The notes under the pieces were generated by a model, which was given only the letters and a program-made list of their open reading frames with translations, did not search any database and was not told the origin of the DNA. DNA of 25,551 nucleotides from a virus. Position 1 is the stretch's first letter, and each line of letters opens with the position of its first letter. The stretch covers positions 1 to 25,551 of IMG/VR virus record IMGVR_UViG_3300042861_000797. One strand, written 5' to 3'. The position numbers and the translations under genes are program-made. Positions 1 to 5,889 of the stretch are shown here, piece after piece.

Positions 1-75
1 GTTGTTTGTGTCTTCGAAGTAAACATACCCTTTGGCTTTAACGGCAGCCTCGACCTGTTCTCTTGTGTATCCCAT
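1..75 (-). CDS. N-terminus of a phage conserved hypothetical protein (partial)
   Basis: An open frame starts at an ATG at 73-75 and runs off the left edge. The visible 25 residues begin MGYTREQVEAAVKAKGY and continue to an acidic FEDTNN. I recall this kind of start (YTREQ, then AxxAKGYxxFE) from a small protein common in phages and prophages of Bacteroidota, often near lysis genes. That family link is from memory and only the first 25 codons can be seen. It diverges from the endolysin at 184, so bases 76-183 must hold both start regions. I see no clear promoter of the TAnnTTTG type on either strand there. Confidence 0.6.
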   Translation of the reverse strand, partial: MGYTREQVEAAVKAKGYVYFEDTNN

Positions 76-183
76 AAATATGTTTTTTCTATAAGTATCT
101 TAAAGTTGACGATCTGGCGTTTTTTTTACTATTAAATCTTTACTTTGTTTATGATTTTACTATTTATAGGAAAATAAAATATT

Positions 184-1020
184 ATGGTACTAAAAGTTGG
201 ATCAGAAGGAGCTGACGTAAAAAAACTCCAAGAAAAATTAGGTGTAGAAGCTATAGGTAAATTCGGGCCTAAAACTGAAGCCGCAGTTAAAGCATGGCAG
301 AAAGCAAATGGTTTAAAAGATGATGGTATCGTTGGTGATGCTACTTGGTCTAAACTATTTGGTGAAGCAAAACCTAAAGCTGAGGTTATTAAAGAGGATG
401 TTGTAATTGCACCTGTAGGTTCATTAAACATTGGTAAGTTGAAGGGTCATATTCCTGATGCGGTAATCGCACAGATCCCTGAAACTGCAAAGAAATTCAA
501 CATCACAAACAATTTGAGATTGGCTCACTTCTTATCACAATGTGGTCATGAATCAGGTAATTTCAAAGCAGTAAGTGAAAACTTGAATTATTCTGCTGAT
601 GGCTTGAAGAAGATTTTCGGTAAGTATTTTCCTGGTAACTTAAACGAGTCATACGCTCGTCAACCTGAAAAGATCGCCGCTCGTGTTTACGCATCAAGAA
701 TGGGTAATGGTGATGAAGCATCAAAAGAAGGTTTCAAATTCAGAGGAAGAGGTTATATTCAATTAACAGGTAAAGCAAACTACACTAACTTCACAAAATT
801 TATTGGTGAAGATTGTGTTGCAAATCCTGATTTAGTTGCAACCAAATATCCTTTGGCGTCTGCGGCATTCTTCTTCGATTCAAATAAATTGTGGGCAATC
901 TGTGATAGAGGAGCTGACGATGCTACGGTAACTGCGGTAACTAAAAGAGTGAATGGTGGGACAATCGGTTTACCTGATCGTATCAAACACTTTAAAGAAT
1001 ATTACAACTTACTTAAGTAA
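184..1020 (+). CDS. Endolysin: peptidoglycan-binding domain plus GH19 lysozyme/chitinase-like domain
   Basis: This 278-residue protein should cleave the glycan strand of host peptidoglycan at the end of infection. Residues 3-60 form a PG_binding_1 repeat (VGSEGADVKKLQEKLG, then GIVGDATWSKLFG). After a linker rich in K, E and A comes a GH19 catalytic domain at about 90-278. CGHESGNF carries the likely catalytic Glu123, SENLNYS holds the second acidic residue Glu132, and FRGRGYIQLTGKANY (187-201) is the typical substrate-cleft motif. No signal peptide or membrane helix is visible, so release would need a holin not seen here. It is the only plus-strand gene in the window. It ends in a strong terminator at 1024-1052 shared with the convergent minus-strand unit. 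The start is preceded by an A-rich stretch with only a weak AGGAAA. Confidence 0.93.
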   Translation: MVLKVGSEGADVKKLQEKLGVEAIGKFGPKTEAAVKAWQKANGLKDDGIVGDATWSKLFGEAKPKAEVIKEDVVIAPVGSLNIGKLKGHIPDAVIAQIPETAKKFNITNNLRLAHFLSQCGHESGNFKAVSENLNYSADGLKKIFGKYFPGNLNESYARQPEKIAARVYASRMGNGDEASKEGFKFRGRGYIQLTGKANYTNFTKFIGEDCVANPDLVATKYPLASAAFFFDSNKLWAICDRGADDATVTAVTKRVNGGTIGLPDRIKHFKEYYNLLK

Positions 1021-1023
1021 AAC

Positions 1024-1052
1024 AGAAAACCCCGATCACTCGGGGTTTTTTT
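1024..1052. terminator. Bidirectional intrinsic terminator between convergent units
   Basis: The stem AACCCCGA / TCGGGGTT (8 bp) closes a 4-base loop TCAC. It is followed by seven T on the plus strand and by TTTT on the minus strand. It lies right after the endolysin stop and right after the last gene of the long minus-strand unit, so it probably stops transcription from both sides. Confidence 0.88.
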
Positions 1053-1299
1053 ATGATATAATATTTATATCACTTGTTGTTTCGATAACTACTCTTGCTC
1101 CACAACTCAAGAGTGGTTTGGCATCAATACCGTTTCCTCCGTATATAATCTTGGATGGACCTAAGATTTCAACTTCATTACAATAGGTATTTGTTTTACC
1201 TTCCTTTATTGTAATCACAGGTAGATCTGTTCCTTTTGTTTTGTTAGACCTGACGTTGTGTTGATTAACGTGAATACGTTTTACTTTTGGTCGTGCCAT
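1051..1299 (-). CDS. Conserved small phage protein of unknown function (82 aa)
   Basis: The start is placed at the second ATG (1297-1299), giving MARPKVKRIHVNQHNVRSN. An ATG two codons upstream (1305) is possible. The basic N-terminus is followed by DLPVITIK, TNTYCNEVEILGPSKIIY and a C-terminal LSCGARVVIET. I recall similar small proteins with MARPKVKRxHVNQH and EVEVLGPSxxxY from phages and bacterial genomes without a known role. No domain or catalytic site can be named. It is the last gene of the minus-strand unit, overlaps its upstream neighbour by about 19 bases and ends at the terminator. Confidence 0.75.
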   Translation of the reverse strand: MARPKVKRIHVNQHNVRSNKTKGTDLPVITIKEGKTNTYCNEVEILGPSKIIYGGNGIDAKPLLSCGARVVIETTSDINIIS

Positions 1300-1562
1300 T
1301 TCCAACCTAACAATAGTTTGGTAAAGAATCTGTAAATCGCTTTTGGTTTTTCTTCAAAAAATACATGAAAACTTTTACCAATTTTATAGTACCCAACTTG
1401 TTTTGGTAATCCTTTAATATTTGGAACTTCTTCAGACCTCATAACGAATTCTTCACTTAAATCAAATTTAGTTTCTTTTTTCTTTCTTGGTTTGTAATTT
1501 CTTTTTTTAGGTGTCACAGGTTTATCCTGTCTTACCGTTTCTTTTAATATTGATTTTTCCAT
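1281..1562 (-). CDS. Hypothetical protein with basic N-terminal half (93 aa)
   Basis: I do not recognise this protein. Residues 1-30 are strongly basic (TPKKRNYKPRKKKET) and look disordered, which suggests nucleic-acid or acidic-partner binding. The second half (VGYYKIGKSFHVFFEEKPKAIYRFFTKLLLGWKWHDQK) is aromatic and could form a small folded or membrane-associated segment. The gene lies 37 bases after the clpP stop and overlaps the following gene, so it is probably co-transcribed with both. The reading frame is supported by the tight packing rather than by homology. Confidence 0.65.
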   Translation of the reverse strand: MEKSILKETVRQDKPVTPKKRNYKPRKKKETKFDLSEEFVMRSEEVPNIKGLPKQVGYYKIGKSFHVFFEEKPKAIYRFFTKLLLGWKWHDQK

Positions 1563-1599
1563 ATTTTAATTATAAATGAAAATATTTGGGTGTAAATAT

Positions 1600-2325
1600 T
1601 TACTTTACACCCAATACTTCCTTCTTGTAATAATCATCAAACCCATCCAAGTAGTTTGTGATTGATTTGTTTTTATCCGCTCCGATTATCTCATCAATAA
1701 GTCCGAACTCTTTTGCTTCTTCTGAATTGTACCATCTATCTCTTGATGAGAAATCCAATACCTCTTGGAATGTTCTACCACAATTCTCTGCCAAGATTTT
1801 GAATAGGATGTAATTGTATTTCTCACCTTCCATTTGATCAATACGAGTGTCTTGGATGTTTCCTCGTGTTCCGTGACTTACTTGGTGAGTCATTACTTTT
1901 GCATGAATCAAAGATGATCTTTTTCCTTTTGTCCCTGATGATACTAAAACTGAACCCATCGACGCACACATACCCAAATTTGTGGTTACGATATCTGAAC
2001 TTACATAGTTCATCAAATCCACAATACCGAGTCCACACATAACAGATCCACCAGGACTATTGATGTAAAGTGTGATGTCTTTCTTTTCAACTGAATCCAA
2101 GAACAATAATTGTGCTTGTACAATATCAGACATTCTTTGATCTACCGGTCCTGACAACCATAAGATACGATCACGCATCAATCTCGAGAAGATATCGATT
2201 TGTGTTGCCCTTAATTCTCTTTCCTCCAAAATGTAGGGGGTTAGTGACGCTTCAAACTGGTCTAACGCCAGTGAACTAATTCCTTCGCTCTTTGCGAAAC
2301 TTCTAAACTCTTTTCCGTAATTCAT
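1600..2325 (-). CDS. clpP: ClpP-like ATP-dependent protease proteolytic subunit
   Basis: This 241-residue protein has the whole ClpP signature. YINSPGGSV (residues 88-95) forms the oxyanion-strand region. The catalytic triad is Ser122 in CASMGS, His147 in MTHQ and Asp196 in RDRWYNSEEAKEFGLID. Its length is slightly above the roughly 200 residues of bacterial ClpP because of N- and C-terminal extensions. In cells ClpP forms a tetradecameric chamber fed by ClpX or ClpA. No unfoldase of that kind lies next to it; the AAA+ gene at 22727 is far away and of another type. A phage ClpP could mature virion proteins or redirect host proteolysis, but which is unknown. The start overlaps the upstream 56-aa gene by ATGA, suggesting coupled translation. 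Confidence 0.95.
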   Translation of the reverse strand: MNYGKEFRSFAKSEGISSLALDQFEASLTPYILEERELRATQIDIFSRLMRDRILWLSGPVDQRMSDIVQAQLLFLDSVEKKDITLYINSPGGSVMCGLGIVDLMNYVSSDIVTTNLGMCASMGSVLVSSGTKGKRSSLIHAKVMTHQVSHGTRGNIQDTRIDQMEGEKYNYILFKILAENCGRTFQEVLDFSSRDRWYNSEEAKEFGLIDEIIGADKNKSITNYLDGFDDYYKKEVLGVK

Positions 2326-2492
2326 CTTTTCTTTTCACTTAATTCTTTATATCTTTCATAATCACCTTTCTTATCATAACCTTGAGTTACAACGTACTCT
2401 AAGGTTATTAATTCTCGGTATTCTTCATTGGTTAGATTACCTCGTAAGTCTTCAACTATCTCATCGTAAATTTCGTCAAATGTTCTTTCCAT
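2322..2492 (-). CDS. Small acidic hypothetical protein (56 aa)
   Basis: This short frame starts MERTFDEIYDEIVEDLRG and ends KELSEKKR. It is rich in E, D and Y and likely helical. It begins one base after the stop of the 80-aa gene upstream, and its TGA overlaps the clpP ATG (ATGA). That tight fit on both sides is the main evidence that it is real. No family is recognised. The position invites the guess of a ClpP partner or adaptor, but nothing in the sequence shows it. Confidence 0.65.
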   Translation of the reverse strand: MERTFDEIYDEIVEDLRGNLTNEEYRELITLEYVVTQGYDKKGDYERYKELSEKKR

Positions 2493-2493
2493 T

Positions 2494-2736
2494 TTAATGA
2501 AGTTTTATCATTGGGTATTCAATGATCTCAACATGTTTTCTACACACTTGATAATGTTTATCTAAAACCTCATCAAGTAATGCTTCTTTTGTTTTGGCGG
2601 TATATATCATATAAAAACCACCATATCCCATATCAACACTATAACCAATATCTTTCCATCTACCAAACCATCCTTTTCTTTGGATGTAGTAGGAACCTCT
2701 TTTGTTTTTTACAAATCTGATTTTAATTGTTCTCAT
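2494..2736 (-). CDS. Hypothetical small basic protein (80 aa)
   Basis: I do not recognise a family. The N-terminal half (IKIRFVKNKRGSYYIQRKGWFGRWKDIGYSV) is basic and aromatic with the look of a small beta-sheet domain. The middle, GGFYMIYTAKTKEALLDEVL, could be the strand and helix of the same fold. The C-terminus ends in IIEYPMIKLH. It lies three bases after the P-loop gene and one base before the 56-aa gene, so it belongs to the same transcript. Confidence 0.7.
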   Translation of the reverse strand: MRTIKIRFVKNKRGSYYIQRKGWFGRWKDIGYSVDMGYGGFYMIYTAKTKEALLDEVLDKHYQVCRKHVEIIEYPMIKLH

Positions 2737-2739
2737 AAT

Positions 2740-3177
2740 TTAATCAATTACATCTGCCAAGTACTGACCTGACCCTAATTTAACTTTGTACAATGTTTGA
2801 CCTTTTGGTGCTTCCATTTGATCCATCTCGTCCATCCAAGTATCCCAATTTTTTTCCAATAAGTCAACAAACGCATCGTTGTTTCCTCTGTCTTTGTATC
2901 GTTGAATGTATTCATCTTTGATGTCTCTGTTTGGATAAACCAATACAAATGGAATTCCTTTTTTAAGAAGTGCGTCTCTCACATCTTTATGTGATGATAC
3001 TAAAATCTTATCCACTTTTGGATCCATAACATTTCTTTCAATGTGTTCAATGTAGTTATCAGGAAAATGTTTCTTATCGAACTTTGAACTATCGCTATCC
3101 AACACATTTCTATCTGTAGTGTTGAAGTAGGTTGTCTTCCCTACACCGGGGAATGCTGAATATACTTTTGTTGTCAT
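2740..3177 (-). CDS. P-loop NTPase, small nucleotide/polynucleotide kinase-like
   Basis: This 145-residue protein starts VYSAFPGVGKTTYF, a Walker A P-loop with the invariant G-K-T (residues 13-15). The first glycine of the usual GxxGxGKT is replaced by Ala8. Asp-rich LDSDSSKF follows at 26-33, as in small phage kinases where it helps bind the phosphate acceptor. KILVSSHKDVRDALLKKGIPFVLVYPNRD (57-85) reads as the Walker B strand and the following alpha/beta unit, and the helical YIQRYKDRG fits a lid region. Its size suits a nucleotide or nucleoside kinase. The substrate cannot be read from the sequence, and an RNA 5'-kinase role beside the window's RNA ligase is only a possibility. Confidence 0.7.
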   Translation of the reverse strand: MTTKVYSAFPGVGKTTYFNTTDRNVLDSDSSKFDKKHFPDNYIEHIERNVMDPKVDKILVSSHKDVRDALLKKGIPFVLVYPNRDIKDEYIQRYKDRGNNDAFVDLLEKNWDTWMDEMDQMEAPKGQTLYKVKLGSGQYLADVID

Positions 3178-3178
3178 A

Positions 3179-3310
3179 TTATTTAATTGTTATTTCAATG
3201 TTAGTCGCTCGTTTTGGTGGTTTAGGTGGTGGCGGAGCTTGTCTTCCTTGACCAGTAAATGGTTTACTATTACTCTTTGTTTTTCCTTCTTTGATTGGTT
3301 GTGGTTTCAT
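3179..3310 (-). CDS. Small proline-rich basic protein (43 aa)
   Basis: The frame starts MKPQPIKEGKTKSNS, carries a PPPPKPPKR stretch (residues 27-35) and ends NIEITIK. It lies one base upstream of the P-loop gene start and 12 bases after the 69-aa gene, so it fills the gap exactly. The composition predicts a disordered chain. The proline run could bind a partner protein, but no family is recognised. Confidence 0.55.
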   Translation of the reverse strand: MKPQPIKEGKTKSNSKPFTGQGRQAPPPPKPPKRATNIEITIK

Positions 3311-3322
3311 ATCTATTTTATT

Positions 3323-3532
3323 TTACCAACTATCTACATCTGTTAATACTAAATCAATTTTCACCAAGTGACTATAGACAATGATTTCCTGACCGATCCC
3401 ATTTGAACTATACTTCCATGTGAATTGTCCGTACTCTCCGTGTAACGCCTTTATGTGCGATATCCATTCGTCGTAACGAGCTTGTTGTTTGTCGTTTAAT
3501 TGGAACGATATTTTTGTGTTTTCTTTTTCCAT
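3323..3532 (-). CDS. Hypothetical protein (69 aa)
   Basis: The start MEKENTKISFQLNDKQQ at 3530-3532 is preferred because it falls four bases after the stop of the homing endonuclease. An ATG ten codons upstream would run back into that gene. The chain alternates short strands and a helix (QARYDEWISHIKALH, then GQFTWKYSSNGIGQEIIVYSHLVKIDLVL). The C-terminal half looks like a beta-hairpin pair. No family is recognised. Confidence 0.65.
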   Translation of the reverse strand: MEKENTKISFQLNDKQQARYDEWISHIKALHGEYGQFTWKYSSNGIGQEIIVYSHLVKIDLVLTDVDSW

Positions 3533-3536
3533 AATT

Positions 3537-4271
3537 TTAATCTTTGTATTTGTAATTGTCAAACTTTTTGTTTTTACTTTTAACTCTCCATCTAATGGTC
3601 ACCATAGGTATGTTAAGTATTTTAGACGCTTCACCAGCAGACCTATATTCCACATTATCAATTATTATAGGTATGTTCTGTTCTCCATTGTAGGTTCCTT
3701 TTCTTTTCTCACTTAATCTCTTTTTAGTTTCTTCAGTGTGTTGTTTACCAAAAAAAGGATTTTTATTACCACTCTTGTCTCTACAATTTATACAACTATT
3801 GTTGGTTGGTGATATTTTTACACCACATTCACAATATTTAAAACTTGTACCACCTTTCCAATTTGGATTTTTATCCATCGGTTGGGAATGTTTTTCTTTT
3901 CTTTCATCTTCAGACATTAATTCATATCTTTTTCTAACTGATTGAGTCATTCTACGAACAATGTCTTCTTTATTTGGGTTCTTTGTTAGATTATCTCCAC
4001 CACTTGATTTAATCCCTATATTGAACTCAGGGTGTAAGTCCAAGTATTTTTGTTCTAACTCAAGTAAAAGAGTTTCATCACACTCCTCAACTAACTCAAA
4101 CACAAAATTATTATCACCATACTTATCCCAAGACCTTTGTAAGTGGTCATTATGGTGTTTTCCGTTTTTTAAGTTGTTTAAATGTGTTCTCCATCTTTTT
4201 TCTATATTTTTAGAAGAACCATAATAACACTTTTTGTTTTTCAAATTTTTTATTCTATAAATTCCAATCAT
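3537..4271 (-). CDS. GIY-YIG homing endonuclease with zinc-finger, NUMOD3 and NUMOD1-like DNA-binding modules
   Basis: This 244-residue protein should be a free-standing homing endonuclease that nicks or cuts DNA near its own insertion site. The GIY-YIG nuclease domain fills residues 1-90: GIY at 3-5, the second motif as YYG at 16-18, an arginine-rich helix (KRWRTH, 25-30) and the likely catalytic Glu73 in LEQKYLD. A CxC...CxxC cluster at 147-163 is a probable zinc finger. NUMOD3-like FFGKQHTEETKKRLSEKRKG follows (about 173-192), then a NUMOD1/IENR1-like helix-turn-helix (SAGEASKILNIPMVTIRWRV). It sits directly downstream of thyA, a frequent home for such elements. Its ATG is part of a 16-bp hairpin (4271-4328), which suggests translational control. 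Confidence 0.92.
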   Translation of the reverse strand: MIGIYRIKNLKNKKCYYGSSKNIEKRWRTHLNNLKNGKHHNDHLQRSWDKYGDNNFVFELVEECDETLLLELEQKYLDLHPEFNIGIKSSGGDNLTKNPNKEDIVRRMTQSVRKRYELMSEDERKEKHSQPMDKNPNWKGGTSFKYCECGVKISPTNNSCINCRDKSGNKNPFFGKQHTEETKKRLSEKRKGTYNGEQNIPIIIDNVEYRSAGEASKILNIPMVTIRWRVKSKNKKFDNYKYKD

Positions 4272-4328
4272 AGGACTACCTTTTAATATAAATATCTACC
4301 AAAGTTAAAAAGTTAAAGGGTAGTCCTA
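4271..4328 (-). promoter_or_regulatory. Long hairpin enclosing the start region of the homing endonuclease
   Basis: Arms at 4271-4286 and 4313-4328 pair over 16 bp with a single G-T wobble around a 26-base loop. In the minus-strand transcript the second arm contains AAAAGG and the first base of the ATG, so the structure would hide the ribosome-binding region. No U-run follows, so it is not a normal terminator. In T4, hairpins that hide the ribosome-binding site of I-TevI keep the endonuclease silent until a late transcript starts inside the stem. A similar role here is inference. Confidence 0.6.
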
Positions 4329-4333
4329 AAAAA

Positions 4334-5410
4334 TTAGTTAGAAAGTGGAAAATAAATTTTAGGGTGTGATTGGTAGTTTTTAAGTGTGAAATCACCAATA
4401 ACATAAGATTCAATAGATGGTCTTGAACCTTCGTATGTTGGGAACTGATTTAATACAGGTAACTCAAATGGTTCTCTTGTTAATTGTTCTTTTACACCAT
4501 CAATCTGATTAAGGTATATGTGACAATCACCTAAATTCCCAATCAATTCATCTGGAACCATATTAACCTCTTTTGCAATTATCGTTAAAAGTAACGCATA
4601 TGATGCGATATTCATCGGAATTCCGAGTGGGAAATCACAACTTCTTTGATTCCACATTAAAGAGATTGCTCTGGTTGGTATTTTGTAAGGTGTGTTATCC
4701 ACATTAGTTGGAACCATCGTATCAGCTAATGGACCATATTTTTCTTTCCATATTGGAAATGCTATTTTATATCTCTCTTCCAAACTCAACTCTCTAGTAT
4801 AAACTTGAAATCCATAATGACAAGGTGGAAGAACTTGATTTGGTAAATCTGATGGGTTCCACGCAGTAACCATTAATCGTCTTGAATCAGGATTCGTTTT
4901 AAGGTCGTTGATTAGGTTTTGGATTTGGTCTATACCTGTTGTTGTAATATCGTAAATACCATCCCCAGTTTCATTTGGTATTTGTTTGAAATCCTTACCC
5001 CAACTTCTCCATTGTGATCCATACACAGGACCAAGTGATCCCCACTTCTTAGCAAACTCATCATCTGTTTTAATCATCTCAATGAACTGTTCCTGGTTCC
5101 AAATTAAATCAGGGTCACCTTCACTCGTATCCATAAAGTTTTTAAAAGCATCACCATCCCAAATATGACAACCATTATCAACAAGGAACTTAATGTTTGT
5201 ATCACCACGAAGGAACCATAATAACTCGGTCACCATAGTTTTCCAAGCCATCTTCTTGGTTGTCAATAAAGGAAACCCTTCACTCATTTTATGACGGATC
5301 TGTCTACCGAATACTGAAATGGTGCCAGTCCCAGTACGATCCGATTTTGTTACTCCATTATCTAAGATGTCTTGGAGTAATTGTTGGTATTGTTTATCTA
5401 GTTTGTTCAT
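4334..5410 (-). CDS. thyA: Thymidylate synthase (ThyA type) with a central insertion
   Basis: It makes dTMP from dUMP with methylene-tetrahydrofolate. Using MNKLDKQYQ at 5408-5410 as start gives 358 residues; earlier ATGs (5411-5416) are equally close, and the frame further upstream only overlaps the neighbour. Key motifs are present: DRTGTGT with the phosphate-binding Arg25, TELLWFLRGDTNI, GPVYGSQWRSWG, PDSRRLMVTAWNP, catalytic Cys197 in PPCHYGF, RSCDFPLGIPMNIASYALL and GDCHIYLNQ. Between the catalytic Cys and RSCD there are about 40 more residues than in E. coli ThyA (ELSLEERYKIAFPIWKEKYG onward). It lies in an operon with small genes and is followed by a homing endonuclease. Phages carry thyA to raise dTMP supply for replication. 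Confidence 0.96.
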   Translation of the reverse strand: MNKLDKQYQQLLQDILDNGVTKSDRTGTGTISVFGRQIRHKMSEGFPLLTTKKMAWKTMVTELLWFLRGDTNIKFLVDNGCHIWDGDAFKNFMDTSEGDPDLIWNQEQFIEMIKTDDEFAKKWGSLGPVYGSQWRSWGKDFKQIPNETGDGIYDITTTGIDQIQNLINDLKTNPDSRRLMVTAWNPSDLPNQVLPPCHYGFQVYTRELSLEERYKIAFPIWKEKYGPLADTMVPTNVDNTPYKIPTRAISLMWNQRSCDFPLGIPMNIASYALLLTIIAKEVNMVPDELIGNLGDCHIYLNQIDGVKEQLTREPFELPVLNQFPTYEGSRPSIESYVIGDFTLKNYQSHPKIYFPLSN

Positions 5411-5582
5411 CATCATTTGATTTGTTTTTCCATTCTTTCCAAGTTTCAAAATCCTTGAGGGATTCCAATTTTTCATTCTCCATTTGTTTAGCCTTTTCCG
5501 CCATACTAATAGAAATCCCACCAACTTTCTTGTACTGTTCCACTAACCAGTCTACAGGACTTTGTTCAATATTATTTTCCAT
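5394..5582 (-). CDS. Small phage protein of the SPVDWLVEQ type (62 aa)
   Basis: Residues 8-17 (SPVDWLVEQY) followed by a helix with AEKAKQMENEKL match, from memory, a small helical protein that recurs in phages of Bacteroidota (SAVEWLVEQ..., then QAKEMEKEQ). Its role is not known. The C-terminus is acidic and polar (KNKSNDDEQTR). The gene overlaps the preceding gene by 11 bases, and its last codons overlap the thyA start, so translation of the three is likely coupled. Confidence 0.75.
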   Translation of the reverse strand: MENNIEQSPVDWLVEQYKKVGGISISMAEKAKQMENEKLESLKDFETWKEWKNKSNDDEQTR

Positions 5583-5889
5583 CTTTAATAATTCCTAATT
5601 CAATTCTGTATTTTTTTATTTTGTCTCTGACAGGTTGGAACTCATCTCCGTTACTTGCCTTGTGTCCTTTACCGATCGCTTCATTGATCATTCCCTCGTT
5701 TTTTAAAATAAAAGACATTTTTTCTGAATTTGTCAACTCATAAGGAACAACTTCTGTTCTAATGAACTCTCGGATCATATCTTTTATTTTACCAATCTGT
5801 TCTGCTGGGTTCTGTTTTGTTCCGTGAACCATTACAGATGTTTGGTAGATCGTTCTACTCAAATCTAATATCTTCTTATCAAATCCCAT
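5572..5889 (-). CDS. Hypothetical helical protein (105 aa)
   Basis: No family is recognised. The sequence looks alpha-helical throughout (DKKILDLSRTIYQTS, AEQIGKIKDMIREFIRTEV, EKMSFILKNEGMINEAIGKG) with a basic C-terminus. It overlaps the 471-aa repeat gene by 11 bases upstream and the 62-aa gene by 11 bases downstream, so it belongs to the same unit. It shows none of the VEDTIQNGVK repeats of its neighbour. Confidence 0.7.
   Translation of the reverse strand: MGFDKKILDLSRTIYQTSVMVHGTKQNPAEQIGKIKDMIREFIRTEVVPYELTNSEKMSFILKNEGMINEAIGKGHKASNGDEFQPVRDKIKKYRIELGIIKDGK

Noticed and set aside
132-1186. Minus- and plus-strand frames overlapping the endolysin
   Set aside because: They are shadows of the GH19 endolysin, whose two domains and catalytic residues settle the coding frame.
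4287-4294. T4-type late promoter TATAAATA in the hairpin loop before the homing endonuclease
   Set aside because: It points the wrong way (plus strand, into thyA antisense), and the same octamer turns up at several other places, including inside genes, as expected in AT-rich DNA.
4334-5410. An intron or intein in thyA linked to the homing endonuclease
   Set aside because: ThyA reads through in one frame with all motifs, and the 40-residue insertion is far too short and lacks splicing motifs.
5411-5524. An N-terminal extension of ThyA starting at 5524
   Set aside because: It overlaps the small SPVDWLVEQ-type gene almost fully, has a composition unlike ThyA, and the family normally begins close to the DRTGTGT motif.
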